In this document: positions 34,608 through 46,000 of the stretch, piece by piece
How the letters are laid out: the number at the start of each line of letters is the position of its first letter
How positions within the stretch are numbered: position 1 is the stretch's first letter
Assembly (NCBI GenBank): GCA_000328365.1
Contig: KB305345.1
Span: 45,015 to 109,014 of the forward strand
Direction: 5' to 3'
Origin: Capitella teleta
Taxonomy: Eukaryota; Annelida; Polychaeta; Capitellidae
Length of the DNA stretch: 64,000 nt
Notes under the pieces: model-generated
What the model was told of the DNA's origin: nothing
Seen by the model: only the letters and a program-made list of their open reading frames with translations
The model's database searches: none
Made by a program: the position numbers and the translations under genes

Positions 34608-36170
34608 ATGATGGACATAATAAAGGAAGAACTGAAGCGATTTTGTATGTGCTCTTCGATGAAGGCAGTTCCAAAAGCGACCAATTCTGACACTGGTCTC
34701 TTGCGAGTGTTTTGGTCCGTGGCAGCAATCGGCCTCTTTACTTACACTTGTTGCCAAGTGTACACATTGTTAGACGCATACATGCAATACGAGGTGGTGA
34801 CCAGTTCGTATGAGAATAAAGCTCACCCTGACGGAGGACACAAACCAACTCTCCCTGTGACGACAATCTGCGCAAAGACACCAGTGCCGTCATCAGTGCT
34901 CACTCCAAACGGCCCTTTATCTCCGCGTGATCGAAAGCAGAGTCTTAACTGTGTTGATTACCAGTGTACGGCAAGGGCACAGCAAGTGTTATATTCCCCA
35001 CAGGCGTACTTTCAAACGGTGGGTTGGGAGGCGATCAGCGACATCGGCCACCAGGCTGACAACTTGATAGTCAGCTGCCGAGTTAAGCTGATGGTCGGCC
35101 TGGAAAGTTTCCTGACTTCTTGTGACAATGAGATCACCATCGAGAAGCGAGTTAATCAGAAGTTCTTCAATTGCTATGATTTCCGGATGAAAGAAAATGG
35201 GTTGAAAACACCACTTGGCGTTAAACTAGGTTTAGAGCTGACCCTGTACATGGATGTGAACTCAAGTCTATCAGCTGAGAATCCGTTCAATACTGAGGGT
35301 CATTCGAGTGGGATTATTCTTGGCCTCAGTGAGCATGGCTTACGCAATCCGTCGTTTACACCGTTTGAGGGTTTGGATGTGCCCACTGGTACCGAGTGTC
35401 GGGTTTATCTGAACCAGCAGCTGCGGCAGCGGATAGACCACCCTCATGGGACATGTAGGGATTACACTCGCTCCACCAATCACAGTTCACAGCAGAACTG
35501 CTTCAGCCAGTGTCTCGTTGATATGATCGAGAATAAATGTTCTTGTGACGAACCTGGTTATCCCTACGACACGAATCGCTCCAACGAGAACTTTTGCTTA
35601 AATCTCACACTGCCAATGGATGTGTTACTGAGAAATATCGAGTGCAGGGACTCCATCCGCACAAAGTCAATGGAGCTGTGTTTGGAACGGTGTCCTTTGG
35701 CATGTGAAGAAAGACAATGGAATAGAGAAATACAATCAAGTGCATGGCCATCATTCAGATACAGTGGTGTGTTCTACAAAGAATTCATTCAAAATCGGAC
35801 GTTTGCGCATAATTTTGATTACATGGATGACGTCATAAATCAATCATGTATGTCATTCTCTGACTGTGACTACAACATGACGAATGACCATAAAAGGATT
35901 CAGGATAATTTCCTGAGAGTCTCTTTTCAATTGAATGATTACCGATTCTTCGTGCTGAAAGATATGGAGAAAGTCAGCCTGGCTGAGTTGCTCTCGCAAG
36001 TTGGAGGTGCCCTTAATCTGTGGTTCGGCATAACTGTTGTAGTCATTCTGGAAATATTTGAATTGTGTTTTCGACTGCTTGGCAAAGGTTGGGGTGAGAT
36101 GAAAGGAAAGAGAACACCTTCTGTTGACCAAAACGTTGAATTGAAGGAAGCGCCGGCAATTCAGAGTTGA
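34608..36170 (+). CDS. DEG/ENaC (ASIC-like) sodium channel subunit, 520 aa, coding region without introns
   Basis: Trimeric cation channel of the degenerin/epithelial Na+ channel family, at the plasma membrane. Order: short cytosolic N-terminus, TM1 at ~34-55, a large Cys-rich extracellular domain (post-TM1 TLPVTTIC; EHGLRNPSFTPFEGLDVPTG as the palm/beta-turn block; RDYT...CFSQCLVDMIENKCSCDEPGYP as the thumb), then SLAELLSQVGGALNLWFG into TM2 at ~469-491 and a 30-residue tail. Length is normal for the family. Two hallmark motifs differ: the pre-TM1 His-Gly is Lys19-Ala20 (SSMKAVP), and the G-x-S selectivity tract is G474-I-T476. The ATG at 34608 is followed directly by a second ATG with a better context (ATGG). 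The gating stimulus cannot be told from the sequence. Confidence 0.92.
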   Translation: MMDIIKEELKRFCMCSSMKAVPKATNSDTGLLRVFWSVAAIGLFTYTCCQVYTLLDAYMQYEVVTSSYENKAHPDGGHKPTLPVTTICAKTPVPSSVLTPNGPLSPRDRKQSLNCVDYQCTARAQQVLYSPQAYFQTVGWEAISDIGHQADNLIVSCRVKLMVGLESFLTSCDNEITIEKRVNQKFFNCYDFRMKENGLKTPLGVKLGLELTLYMDVNSSLSAENPFNTEGHSSGIILGLSEHGLRNPSFTPFEGLDVPTGTECRVYLNQQLRQRIDHPHGTCRDYTRSTNHSSQQNCFSQCLVDMIENKCSCDEPGYPYDTNRSNENFCLNLTLPMDVLLRNIECRDSIRTKSMELCLERCPLACEERQWNREIQSSAWPSFRYSGVFYKEFIQNRTFAHNFDYMDDVINQSCMSFSDCDYNMTNDHKRIQDNFLRVSFQLNDYRFFVLKDMEKVSLAELLSQVGGALNLWFGITVVVILEIFELCFRLLGKGWGEMKGKRTPSVDQNVELKEAPAIQS

Positions 36171-36591
36171 ATATCATTTCCTGCTTCTGGGTGGAAATAT
36201 TTGTTCATAGATTTATTTGTTATTTCCAGTGCATTTTTTGCTAAATATTATTTCCCTTCAACACATTCCAGTAGATACACCGTGCTTGATAAAAAGGTGC
36301 CTTATGGAAAAGTTTTTATTCATACTCGGTTGTTACTTTCTACATTCATTGCACCAGATGTAAAAATAGGTCTGTTGCACTTTCAGAATTTCTTGCTGAA
36401 CCGACGATAATCACCTTTCCCTTGTTGACAATTTAATCTCGAACAAAGAGGAGAAACGGGACATTGACCTTCTGTTTTATTTGCCCTTTTCATTATGTTT
36501 GAACATAATTATATTTTTAATTTTATACATAATGCATCTATATATTTATTTGATTCGGCGCCTTGCTCGCATATTTGCTATTTGTGACGTG

Positions 36592-36597
36592 AATAAA
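36592..36597 (+). terminator. Poly(A) signal of the DEG/ENaC gene
   Basis: GTGAATAAAGTC context, 421 nt after the stop codon, at the end of an AT-rich 3' UTR. Confidence 0.7.
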
Positions 36598-39500
36598 GTC
36601 AATTCTTATTATCGTTTTATCTCATCGTGATCTTCATAACTCTCCCACACCTCTTTTTGTGTGTTGGTTTGTTTTTGATTTTTTTTTTGTTACCATGTCA
36701 AAGAGTATGACTTGAAATAACGGTGTATAAATGTATATATCATGGTGAAATTTATTAGCACGGGTAATATGCTGACCATGCACTGGTTGTTACATCATTA
36801 CTACAATGGTAAGTTTTTTCCTCTTACTCACAATATTGAAATTAACGACAATCGGCCGATGAGGCTCGGCAAAGGTCGAGATTCAAATTCCGACCGAAAA
36901 GTACAAGAAGATGGATTCATCTGAACATACATCTCTGGGCGGATATTGGCATCCATAATGTTCTCAAAAAATTTGGATCTCTTCCATTGAAGGTTTGCCA
37001 GCGACGGTAACTACATTGGATCTGACCTTTTGACCCCAGAAAATAATGCTTCTTGACGCAGAGCGTTAGCGCCCTGCATACCCATGCCCTTCCTTACATA
37101 TAATTATGAGGACCCCGATGCTTAAAACTGGATGCAATCCTTATCAGTATTTTGAATATATCATAACATAATTTACCTTGGGTGACTTCATACCATTACC
37201 AACATACAGTATGTTAGGTCGGGACATTAAATGGGGACCTTGAGCACTTTGGCGGATATTGCGCAATGCAAAAATGAATTATTTATTTATTTATTTATAA
37301 CGATGAACAGGAAACACGTGGGTTGTTATAATGAATGTCATTCAACTCATTTTCGCCCAATAAACAAATGCCATCGTCCATCGTGATATGATATTCCAGT
37401 TGCATGTGTTTCCTGTCGATTTCGCATTACATGTAACAACCCACTTGATTGACGATGATTAAGCAGACCCGATAATGAATATGCATTTATATCCATGATT
37501 TACGATCGGTGTGCGATGCGCAGTGCCAATAAGTCACGCCCCTTTGGTTGCATAGGACTGTGTCCAATCATTTGATTAAAGCCGGTAATTTTAACCGCAT
37601 CCTTTTTATATTGTGGAAAAGAATAATGCTCACATTTTAATGTGATATTTATTATGGATTGATCATTCTTAGAAAAATATTATCTTAGATTGCAATATCT
37701 AAGGCATTCAATTAGATATGCCTTGAAACTCCCCATTATATTATTTCCTCAATCAATACCTGCTAAATCAATAAGAATATAGCGAACTATTTTATTTTAA
37801 AAATGAAGCAAAATTTTTTTATTCTTCCGAACTTCTGAAATTTCGTTATTCCTTACTATCGTCAGATGGAAAGTTGTTCAGATCATTGAATTGAAATGTT
37901 GTGAATGTGATTCAAAGTATAAACAACCGTATTTGGTGTGTTAATTGCAGCTTTCTGATCTCACAATGCAAATAACTTGTGTTCCTGTATTAGCTGATTT
38001 TTAGGTAACAATGAAACGCTGATTGTGAATGATAATTATTGTACTGATTATAGAATGCAACGTAATAGTCTGACGAAACAACTCCATGCGTCAAAAATGA
38101 TCATTCACAAAGTGCATGGCCATGAATATAGCATGACACTATTGTGCTTTGAGCTGAAAATAATGGATATGTCACAAGCGGAAATATGAACAACGCCCAA
38201 ATTCATCACACTAGATATCCAGGCTTCCACAAACGTACTTGTGCGTAGTCATAATGTCAGCAAAGCCAAAACTGCGAAAGCTTGATCATAATGTTAGTCA
38301 TAAGAATTGTAAGTCATATATAATGAATCGCTCACTCCTCATAACGTTCCATGAGTTGTTTCGGACATAATTTGCACGTTTCTTTATGATGTAGTGAACT
38401 TGACAGTATACGTGTCAATACACTGATTCTGAATACATCACAATAGGCATTTCTGGTGACAGTATCTCACTGTGTCGCCTTCGTCGTCCCTCGCTTGCGA
38501 ATTCTGTGATGCTATCCCAAAATACACATATACACAATAATTAATGGCAATGCTGCTACACTTATTAAATGTTTGGTGAGAAAAACTGAGGGGAGATGAC
38601 GTCACTCGGTTGACTTCATAGTGAGGCTAGTGGGCCTTGAGTGCACCTATACTAGTAAACAGTTATGACATACACGTTTAGTATCCTCGCTCGGGAAGGA
38701 CCTATTTGCCTCACCCGGACTAATATTTTAGCTTCAGGCTATTTATTCGCACATGGGATGTCATGGTACTTACAACCACACACAGTGCATTAAGGGCTAT
38801 TGCGTGGCTGGTGTACATGTATTACGAGTGTATATCATGAGTTTCAGTGCGATATACCAGGGTCTTTCCAAAAGTTCTCGTCGACACATCGATTTGAAAT
38901 TTGGCTTGAATAAAGGTTATATCTCCGGATAACAATAATAAGCATTAAATTTCCTAAAAGTCACGTGGCCACACCTAATGCCAATTTGTATGAAGCAGGG
39001 GTCGATATTTCGTTGAAATACGCGAGACTCTTGAATTGTGCGATGATTCAAAATTGATTGTAAACTATTGATTGCCGACAAAAAACTCCGAAAGTATCTA
39101 AATGCATCAAAGCATCATATAGTGCATGGGTGCGAAAAAGTTTGAAGAAATTAGTCCATAACGGTTAAAAGAGACCCAGAACAGTGCACTAAAACTTGAC
39201 CGTATTAATGTTCCCTCTGGTTATAATGCATTCGTACATTATAATTGGAAAACGTATACAACATTTTATCGTGTTGATGTGTATGCTTTTGTTTTATCGA
39301 AATCGTTAAATTTTCCAAGTAGATCTAATAGAGCCATAAAAGCACACCTGTAACCTTTATGATAGTTTTACGTTTTGTTACAATTTTACATAACAAGGTG
39401 ATTAAGGCTCAATATTATTTATTTTCCCAAAATAGCATAATATATTCCTTCAGTGAGATACCTATAAGTAACATGTTGGGAATGTAAATATTTTCAAACC

Positions 39501-41641
39501 ATTGAAATAAAGTGATATAATTATCCACATGTTTGCATAGATATAATTTATGTGTACAGCCAACAAATATTGTGATAATCCAAAATATCCAATCAGACAC
39601 ACATGTATAGTGATATATAACTATTTAAATAAATTATTATTAGGGCAAAATTCCAAGACAACAACAGATGCCTCAAGTATAGGTCTTTTAAATTACACAA
39701 ACTTATAGTTAACTTACTAGTAGCCTATGCTGCGAAATAATCATTTTATCTGGTTTGTGAGCGTTTCGTGCTTATCTCAGCATAACTGATATACATGGAG
39801 TTTTGGGAATATGGCGCAAAAAGTAATCTTCTGCATTTTGAAGAACAAATCTAAGATATTCTAATTACACGCGCTTTAATATTTCGCCACATCACCGGAA
39901 ACGGTGCTTTTCGCCGCACATGTGTCGCCCTGTGGTATATGCTATCATCATCAATCGATGACTTCTCTAACGAGATGCACGCTTTTGTAAACGCGTGTTA
40001 ACGTTGCATTTAACATAGAACATGCCATTCTTACTTCCCTTCATAATCAACCACGTTATGCCCAAAGCCACCCAAGCAAACCACGATACGTTATGATTAT
40101 GTGCTATAGAAAACTATGGCATTATGATCAGCAAGTACTACGTTTAGGTGACTGCGAGGCTCATAAAGAAACACACACAGATCGACTAACACCCAAACAG
40201 CTATATGCTGAAATCACGGACGTTTGTATTCCAATTGGAACACTGCTATCTATCGTTATAGAGCATTGTGTCTTGATTTAGTTCTGGAATGTTAATTGCG
40301 AAATGGAATATGCAACCAAAGATACACCATAATTACCGGGTATATATATCTCATGCAGAATTTTTAAAGCAAGCATAAAGGCAATCTCTGTGACTGGGTT
40401 GTTTATTGCTCTTGCCTAAATATTGTTATATGTGAGATATCCAGAATATCAGTAAAATAATGGTTAGTTACAAGATAATTCAAGATAATTTGCGTATAAT
40501 GAATTGGATTTTTTTTTTTTTTTTCATTTTATACCACTTGTGTGTATGAATAACGATATGTATTATTATAATGGAAACACATGAGAGTAAGGTAGCTGAT
40601 AGCCTTACATAGGCGTAATTATATCATGGGATCCTTGCTTAGAAAAGACAACATTATTTCAACACTTACCATAATCATGCTTACCTCCACTGAAAAATAA
40701 AATAATAATAATGAATAAAAAAATAACAAAAAAAAAAGAAGAAAAAAAGAAGAAGAAAAGAACAGAAAAAAAGAAACAATTTATTCACAACCGAAACGTC
40801 ATAAACGTAGAGAAAACTGTTTATTATTTCTTTAGGGAAGATGCAATTAATGACAGCATTGAAGACATTGAGCTCGTCCAAGTATAAGTATGATGAAATA
40901 GATGGAATATATACTATGTGATGGATGAAATAATGACTTTCACCTGGTAGTGTGATTAGTAAGTACATTGATTCAATGAAAATCGGAAATTGATTACATG
41001 TCGACGATGATGAAGCTGCTAAATAAACCATCAGATTACTGGTTGCATTCAGCGAATAGCTGCAGCTCCGCGTCGGATGTTACAGCTTACTCGACGCAAT
41101 ACGGGAGATTCATGAAATAAAGATATTTCACAAAATCGGAGTGGATGGGCTTTTTCATACATAGCGCATGTCAGCACTATTTGAAATATTATGGAATTAA
41201 TGAACCTTTCTATTTACTAATCACGCTCAAATAATATTATTATGGAAGTTAGATAACTTTTCAATGCCAAATATAAATATCATAATAATAAGATAAGATG
41301 GTCGACAAACTCGCTCGGGATTCAAATAGATCACAGAATGTAAATAAAGTTTTTTTTTTAATAAATATAACTATCAATCATTCAGATAGGAAATAAGCAA
41401 GAAACCTACTGGATGTGAGAAATTAAAAAGGCATTAAAGGAGTTGTATTATTAATTCAAGTTTGTTTTCTATGTAGGCAGTGAAAATGACACGGTAACAC
41501 CTATAATCAGAACAATCACTTGCTCTCAGTTGTCCGCCATTGAACACAAGGAATTGTGAAGAATCGCACAGTGACGTCATCGCTTTGTGCGTGCTTCTAC
41601 AGCACTCCTGATTGGTGGGTTGTCACCACGTGCAGTCATTG
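36598..41641. other. 5-kb spacer between the convergent DEG/ENaC and GABA receptor genes
   Basis: AT-rich, no exon recognised. It contains an (ATTT)n run (37276-37299), a permuted inverted pair at 37.30-37.45 kb, a possible transposon end at 38.86 kb, an AG-rich tract (40719-40775) and TGACGTCA at 38597 and 41572. Confidence 0.6.
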
Positions 41642-42013
41642 TTATTGTAGGAGGTAGAAGCACCAATAGCACACATTAAAGACGATGAACAGTGAAGGAA
41701 ATACAAGTCTCGAGTATTTATCAATCTTATTGACATCCTTCACTGAAGGTATTTTCTGCCGAATCTCCTTTGCTTTCTTCTTCAGATTGGTGAACATCTT
41801 TTTGCGGTTTTTCGATGTGCTAACGTTGCGTTTTCTCAGTAATTGCGTGTGCCCACCCCGAATGGGGTACGTGGCACGCGGTACCGCGGTCTGCATCCGG
41901 AAATTTGGAGCCATTGACTGCGCCACGTCCTCGCTGTCGAAATTGAAGTTTTGTCGATTGCGTAAGCTGAGTATTGGGGACATTCGCACGTCTTGTAGTT
42001 CTATAGCTTCATT
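41642..42013 (-). CDS. GABA receptor exon 8 (intracellular loop, TM4)
   Basis: Acceptor TCATTTCAG|, phase 0, stop TAA at 41642. It encodes the rest of a short cytoplasmic loop (Ser/Lys/Arg-rich, [20 protein letters not shown]), then [19 protein letters not shown] and TM4. No clear AATAAA follows within 500 bp on this strand, so the 3' UTR may be long or use a variant signal. Confidence 0.92.
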   Translation of the reverse strand, partial: NEAIELQDVRMSPILSLRNRQNFNFDSEDVAQSMAPNFRMQTAVPRATYPIRGGHTQLLRKRNVSTSKNRKKMFTNLKKKAKEIRQKIPSVKDVNKIDKYSRLVFPSLFIVFNVCYWCFYLLQ

Positions 42014-43043
42014 CTGAAATGACACAATGGAGCAATTCACACGCTGCCCCAAAAACAAAGCAAATCCCTCCAGGTTATATATTTATATCCCAAAGAGATC
42101 AATTGATATATGAATGGCATCTCTTGAATTATTCAACCTAGAATTGGTTTCCTTTGTGGTGTTGACGTGTTTAACCTTGCCAACAACTTCCAAGAATCAG
42201 ATTTTGAAGCTCAATTTATGCGTACAAATGAATTGGCCCCCGAAGACTTCCCCCCGGGGTACGAAGGTCGGAAGATTTGATGAACTAGATGATTCATTCA
42301 TAGATATTGCAATAGCTTTTGTGAATCTCTGCAGTGGCATCGATCCATCTCTCCCCGAAACCAATTGCTGCCCGCAATGAGAAAAAAAAATAAATTAACT
42401 GGGTCTGTCCTGATATACGACCGATGTCGAAGAGATTTGAATGCAGTAGGTTTAGTGAGATTTTACGAAATCTTAAAAAAAAAAATTGCGGGTCCTATGA
42501 CGTCATGAAAGTACGCTGACCCGGTGAGATTAAAAGAGGGTGAACGGTTAAGCTTAAAGGACACTATTTCAGAACAAATTATCGCATAATTATTGACCCG
42601 CAATATTATGTTTCTTTCAACAATATTCAAATGTCTTGTTGAATATATTTGCTTGACATTTGCTTGATTTAGCATGATACTTCTATGAATGGTTGTTCAT
42701 TACTTGAACTACCCGTCAAGACAAGTAGGTGTTTATTATGATTGTGATATCATTCATGACACAGATGCCACTCATTTCAAATCTGGCACTTATGGAAGGG
42801 TTGAATAAATTTCCGATCTTCCCATTTGAATTCCATATTGACGACATTATTATGCCTTGTCTGAACTCATTCCCGCCCTGGTTAGTTACGCTATCCTGAA
42901 AAGTCCATAACTAACATTGATTATGCGCATGTTGGTCACCCGATTAAGCCGGCATTGAGTTTGCAATCTCATGCAGTGGTGTTTTGTTTGTAACACTGCT
43001 CTTAGGGAGTGTGTGCATATTCCTACCATTTACATGCACGGTG

Positions 43044-43080
<37 letters not shown>

Positions 43081-46000
43081 AATAAATAAATAAATAAATA
43101 AAATAAAAACCCAAATATTTCGTTTCACCACCTGCACATCTTCACACAGCAAGTAGAGAAGCCAAACTTATGAATACAAAATGATGCATTGTATGGAGAA
43201 AGAAAAAAAAGAGGAAAAAAAAAACACAAGAAATAATTCCACACGTGTTCAACATTAGAACATCAACCATAAAAAAAAAAAAACATGAAAAAAAAAACAA
43301 AAAAAAAAAAACAAAACAAAAAAACGAGATATAAATCCTGCATCTTCTACTCATAATATTTGCTCAATTGTGGATATCACTTTCATGACCGTCATCACCT
43401 CATTAATCATGCAGCTGCCATCACCCTGATTGTAGAAATAAAAGTCATCCTCATCCCGATGAAATCAATAATGCTCACCTGGTACTGATGCTCTTGGTTA
43501 GCTTTAGCTTGTTCCTTAAGTCGCTTGGCTTTTCGTTTTGCTCGTGCGCCCCAGTATGTGTAATTGACGGCCGCGTACTCCAAGAGAGCCGCGAAGACGA
43601 ACACAAAACACATGACAAGATAAATGTCGATGGCCTTCACGTAAGATATCCGTGGCAACGAGGAACGCACTCCCGTGCTAATCGTGGTCATTGTAAGCAC
43701 AGTTGTTATACCTGGAAGAAAGCATACCACAATATTGGTTAACAACAAAAAGAATTGTGTGTAAACACACAGAAACGGTGAGCAGCGACAATAACAATGA
43801 CGTATGTGGTCATCATTTTTACGTCAGAACAACTCATTTAATGCGAATATGAATTATGCGAGCAAGAACAAGCAGGAAGTGAGAGAGTTGGAGTTGGATG
43901 CGAGTGACAGACATTGTTACCGAGCAGTGGGTCGTACTGCCCATATTGAGCATTCATCCTCTCAGAAGAAGACCATGATTTATGGACCCTTCCTTCCCGT
44001 CCAGAAGCAAAGGCAAACAAACCACCTCGTGCCGAGAATCTCTCACCCAAAATGCCGTGTGCCCATTAATGACTGTCAAAGTTACGTGGGTGTTTCGCTA
44101 TCTGGAGTCTCCTTTAGCCAATTATAAAAACTGGACGTGGACCCATTTACCTCCAAATCCCCTGAAAATTGCCACTCCTACCAGCAGAGGAACGGATTTT
44201 TATCATGGCCCCCTATATAAGGCTCTACCGTCCCATTTAGTTGAGCACTTTAGCATCTTGCAAATCTTCCTTCTGTCTCTTCCCGTGAGAAAAGTGGGGC
44301 TTTCTACATTCCTTGCCAATATACTTTAATTAGTATCCCATTCTGGTGAATTTTGTAGTCTCATAAAATGCTATTGTGACCAATTGCTACATATTATTGT
44401 TACAGCAGGAGGTATTGGGTGTGGTTATATCACCGGTAACAAAGGGATCATTTGCATAAAAATATGCAGGTAGGTCAAGTCTATAGGAGGGTGACTCACC
44501 CAACGCTACCCTGGCTGATGTGGCTTCGTGGTTTATCCAGAAAGAGACCCAGGATAACATGACGATTAAAATAGAAGGTAGATACGTCTGGAAAATGAAG
44601 TATCCGATGTTGCGCTCCATTTTGAAGCTCAGGGAGAGTCTCTGATAGGAACCTGTGAGTGAAAAAAAGGGCAATTTAAATATTGGTGGAAGGGAGAGTG
44701 TGGAGGAAGAGGGCATAAAACAGCCCATTATTTAGTATATGTTGATACATGCACAAACAACAAAGTATAACTTGATATGTGGATATATTAACAAGGTATA
44801 TGACCAAAGGAGAGGCTGTTTTAGGGTAAGAAGGATGATGATACAGAAAAGATGGAAGAAGAAGTTAGCCAGAAAGACAGGATGATAATTCAGAATGAGG
44901 AGAATGATAGAGGAAGAAGCAGAAGAAAAGAACCCAGAGTAATATGGGAATTAATATGTATAAAAAGAATGAAAGAAATACATTACGTGAGACTGAACAT
45001 TGAGGGGAGACAGGGTGTAATTCCATAAGGCTAGATATGAATGGATGTCCGCTAGATCTTCATTAAATTGTTGGTCCCAAAATAGAAGGGGCAACTACGG
45101 GCATCCCGAGGAGCGAAGGACGATCCTCCGAAATCCTTTCCGATGGCTGCCTGCCCTTGATCGACCCTAGCTCCGGTTATTTCACGCAGATTGCCCGGAT
45201 GATTGGCCATTATCTATCACTAAACAGCCAATGCATCAATGACTGAATATGTTACATTACCGTACATCGAAAGGACGTCAATTTGGAGGCATTTGGATCG
45301 TTCAATAAGCAAAATCAGGCATGGATATTTGGCGCATTCACAGCCGATGCTATCTGAGGCTAGCTCCCTTCGCTGACGTGCTTCTGACCAATAGAAACAC
45401 TAAATGACCTCTGCAGCTTTGATAAGCTGGCTGATCGAGGATACACGTAGCTAATTGAACGCTGGACTCTATAGGGCTTTACAAATCTATATGACCACCA
45501 TGTATACATATACCTATATAACCCACTTGTATTTGTGTAATCGCCACTAGCTCGTATTAACGACGCGTGTACAGCCACCAGCACAGTCTCTGTGAAACGG
45601 TGTTGATGGTATCCACCAATGGTTTCATATTGCCCTCATTTATCACCCTCGTACCTGTGGCGAGTTTCTCCACGGTAGAAATGCATCTGTAGTCGACGAT
45701 CGTGAACTGAGGGATCTCCACTTTGGCCACCCCATCGACGGCATCTTCGCCCCCTCCTTTCCATTTCATGACAACATCCTGCATGGGGTATCCATCTGCA
45801 ATGGGTAACAATGAGTGCAACACAAATGGCACAGCTAGCCTCCTGGTACATGTATCAGCAGGTTTTACTGGAAAAGTGTATGGTCATTTAACTCATCTCA
45901 ATAGTTGCAAGGGACAAAGGGGATTCCCCACTCACAATACCCTATCCCCTTTGGGATATTTCGTACGTGACGTCACAGTTCCACGAATGCTGCAACTGTT

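Noticed and set aside
36870-36910. tRNA-like B-box (GAGATTCAAATTCCG) and, at 14537, GGTTCGAACC
   Set aside because: No matching A box, acceptor stem or cloverleaf spacing. No tRNA gene was found in the window.
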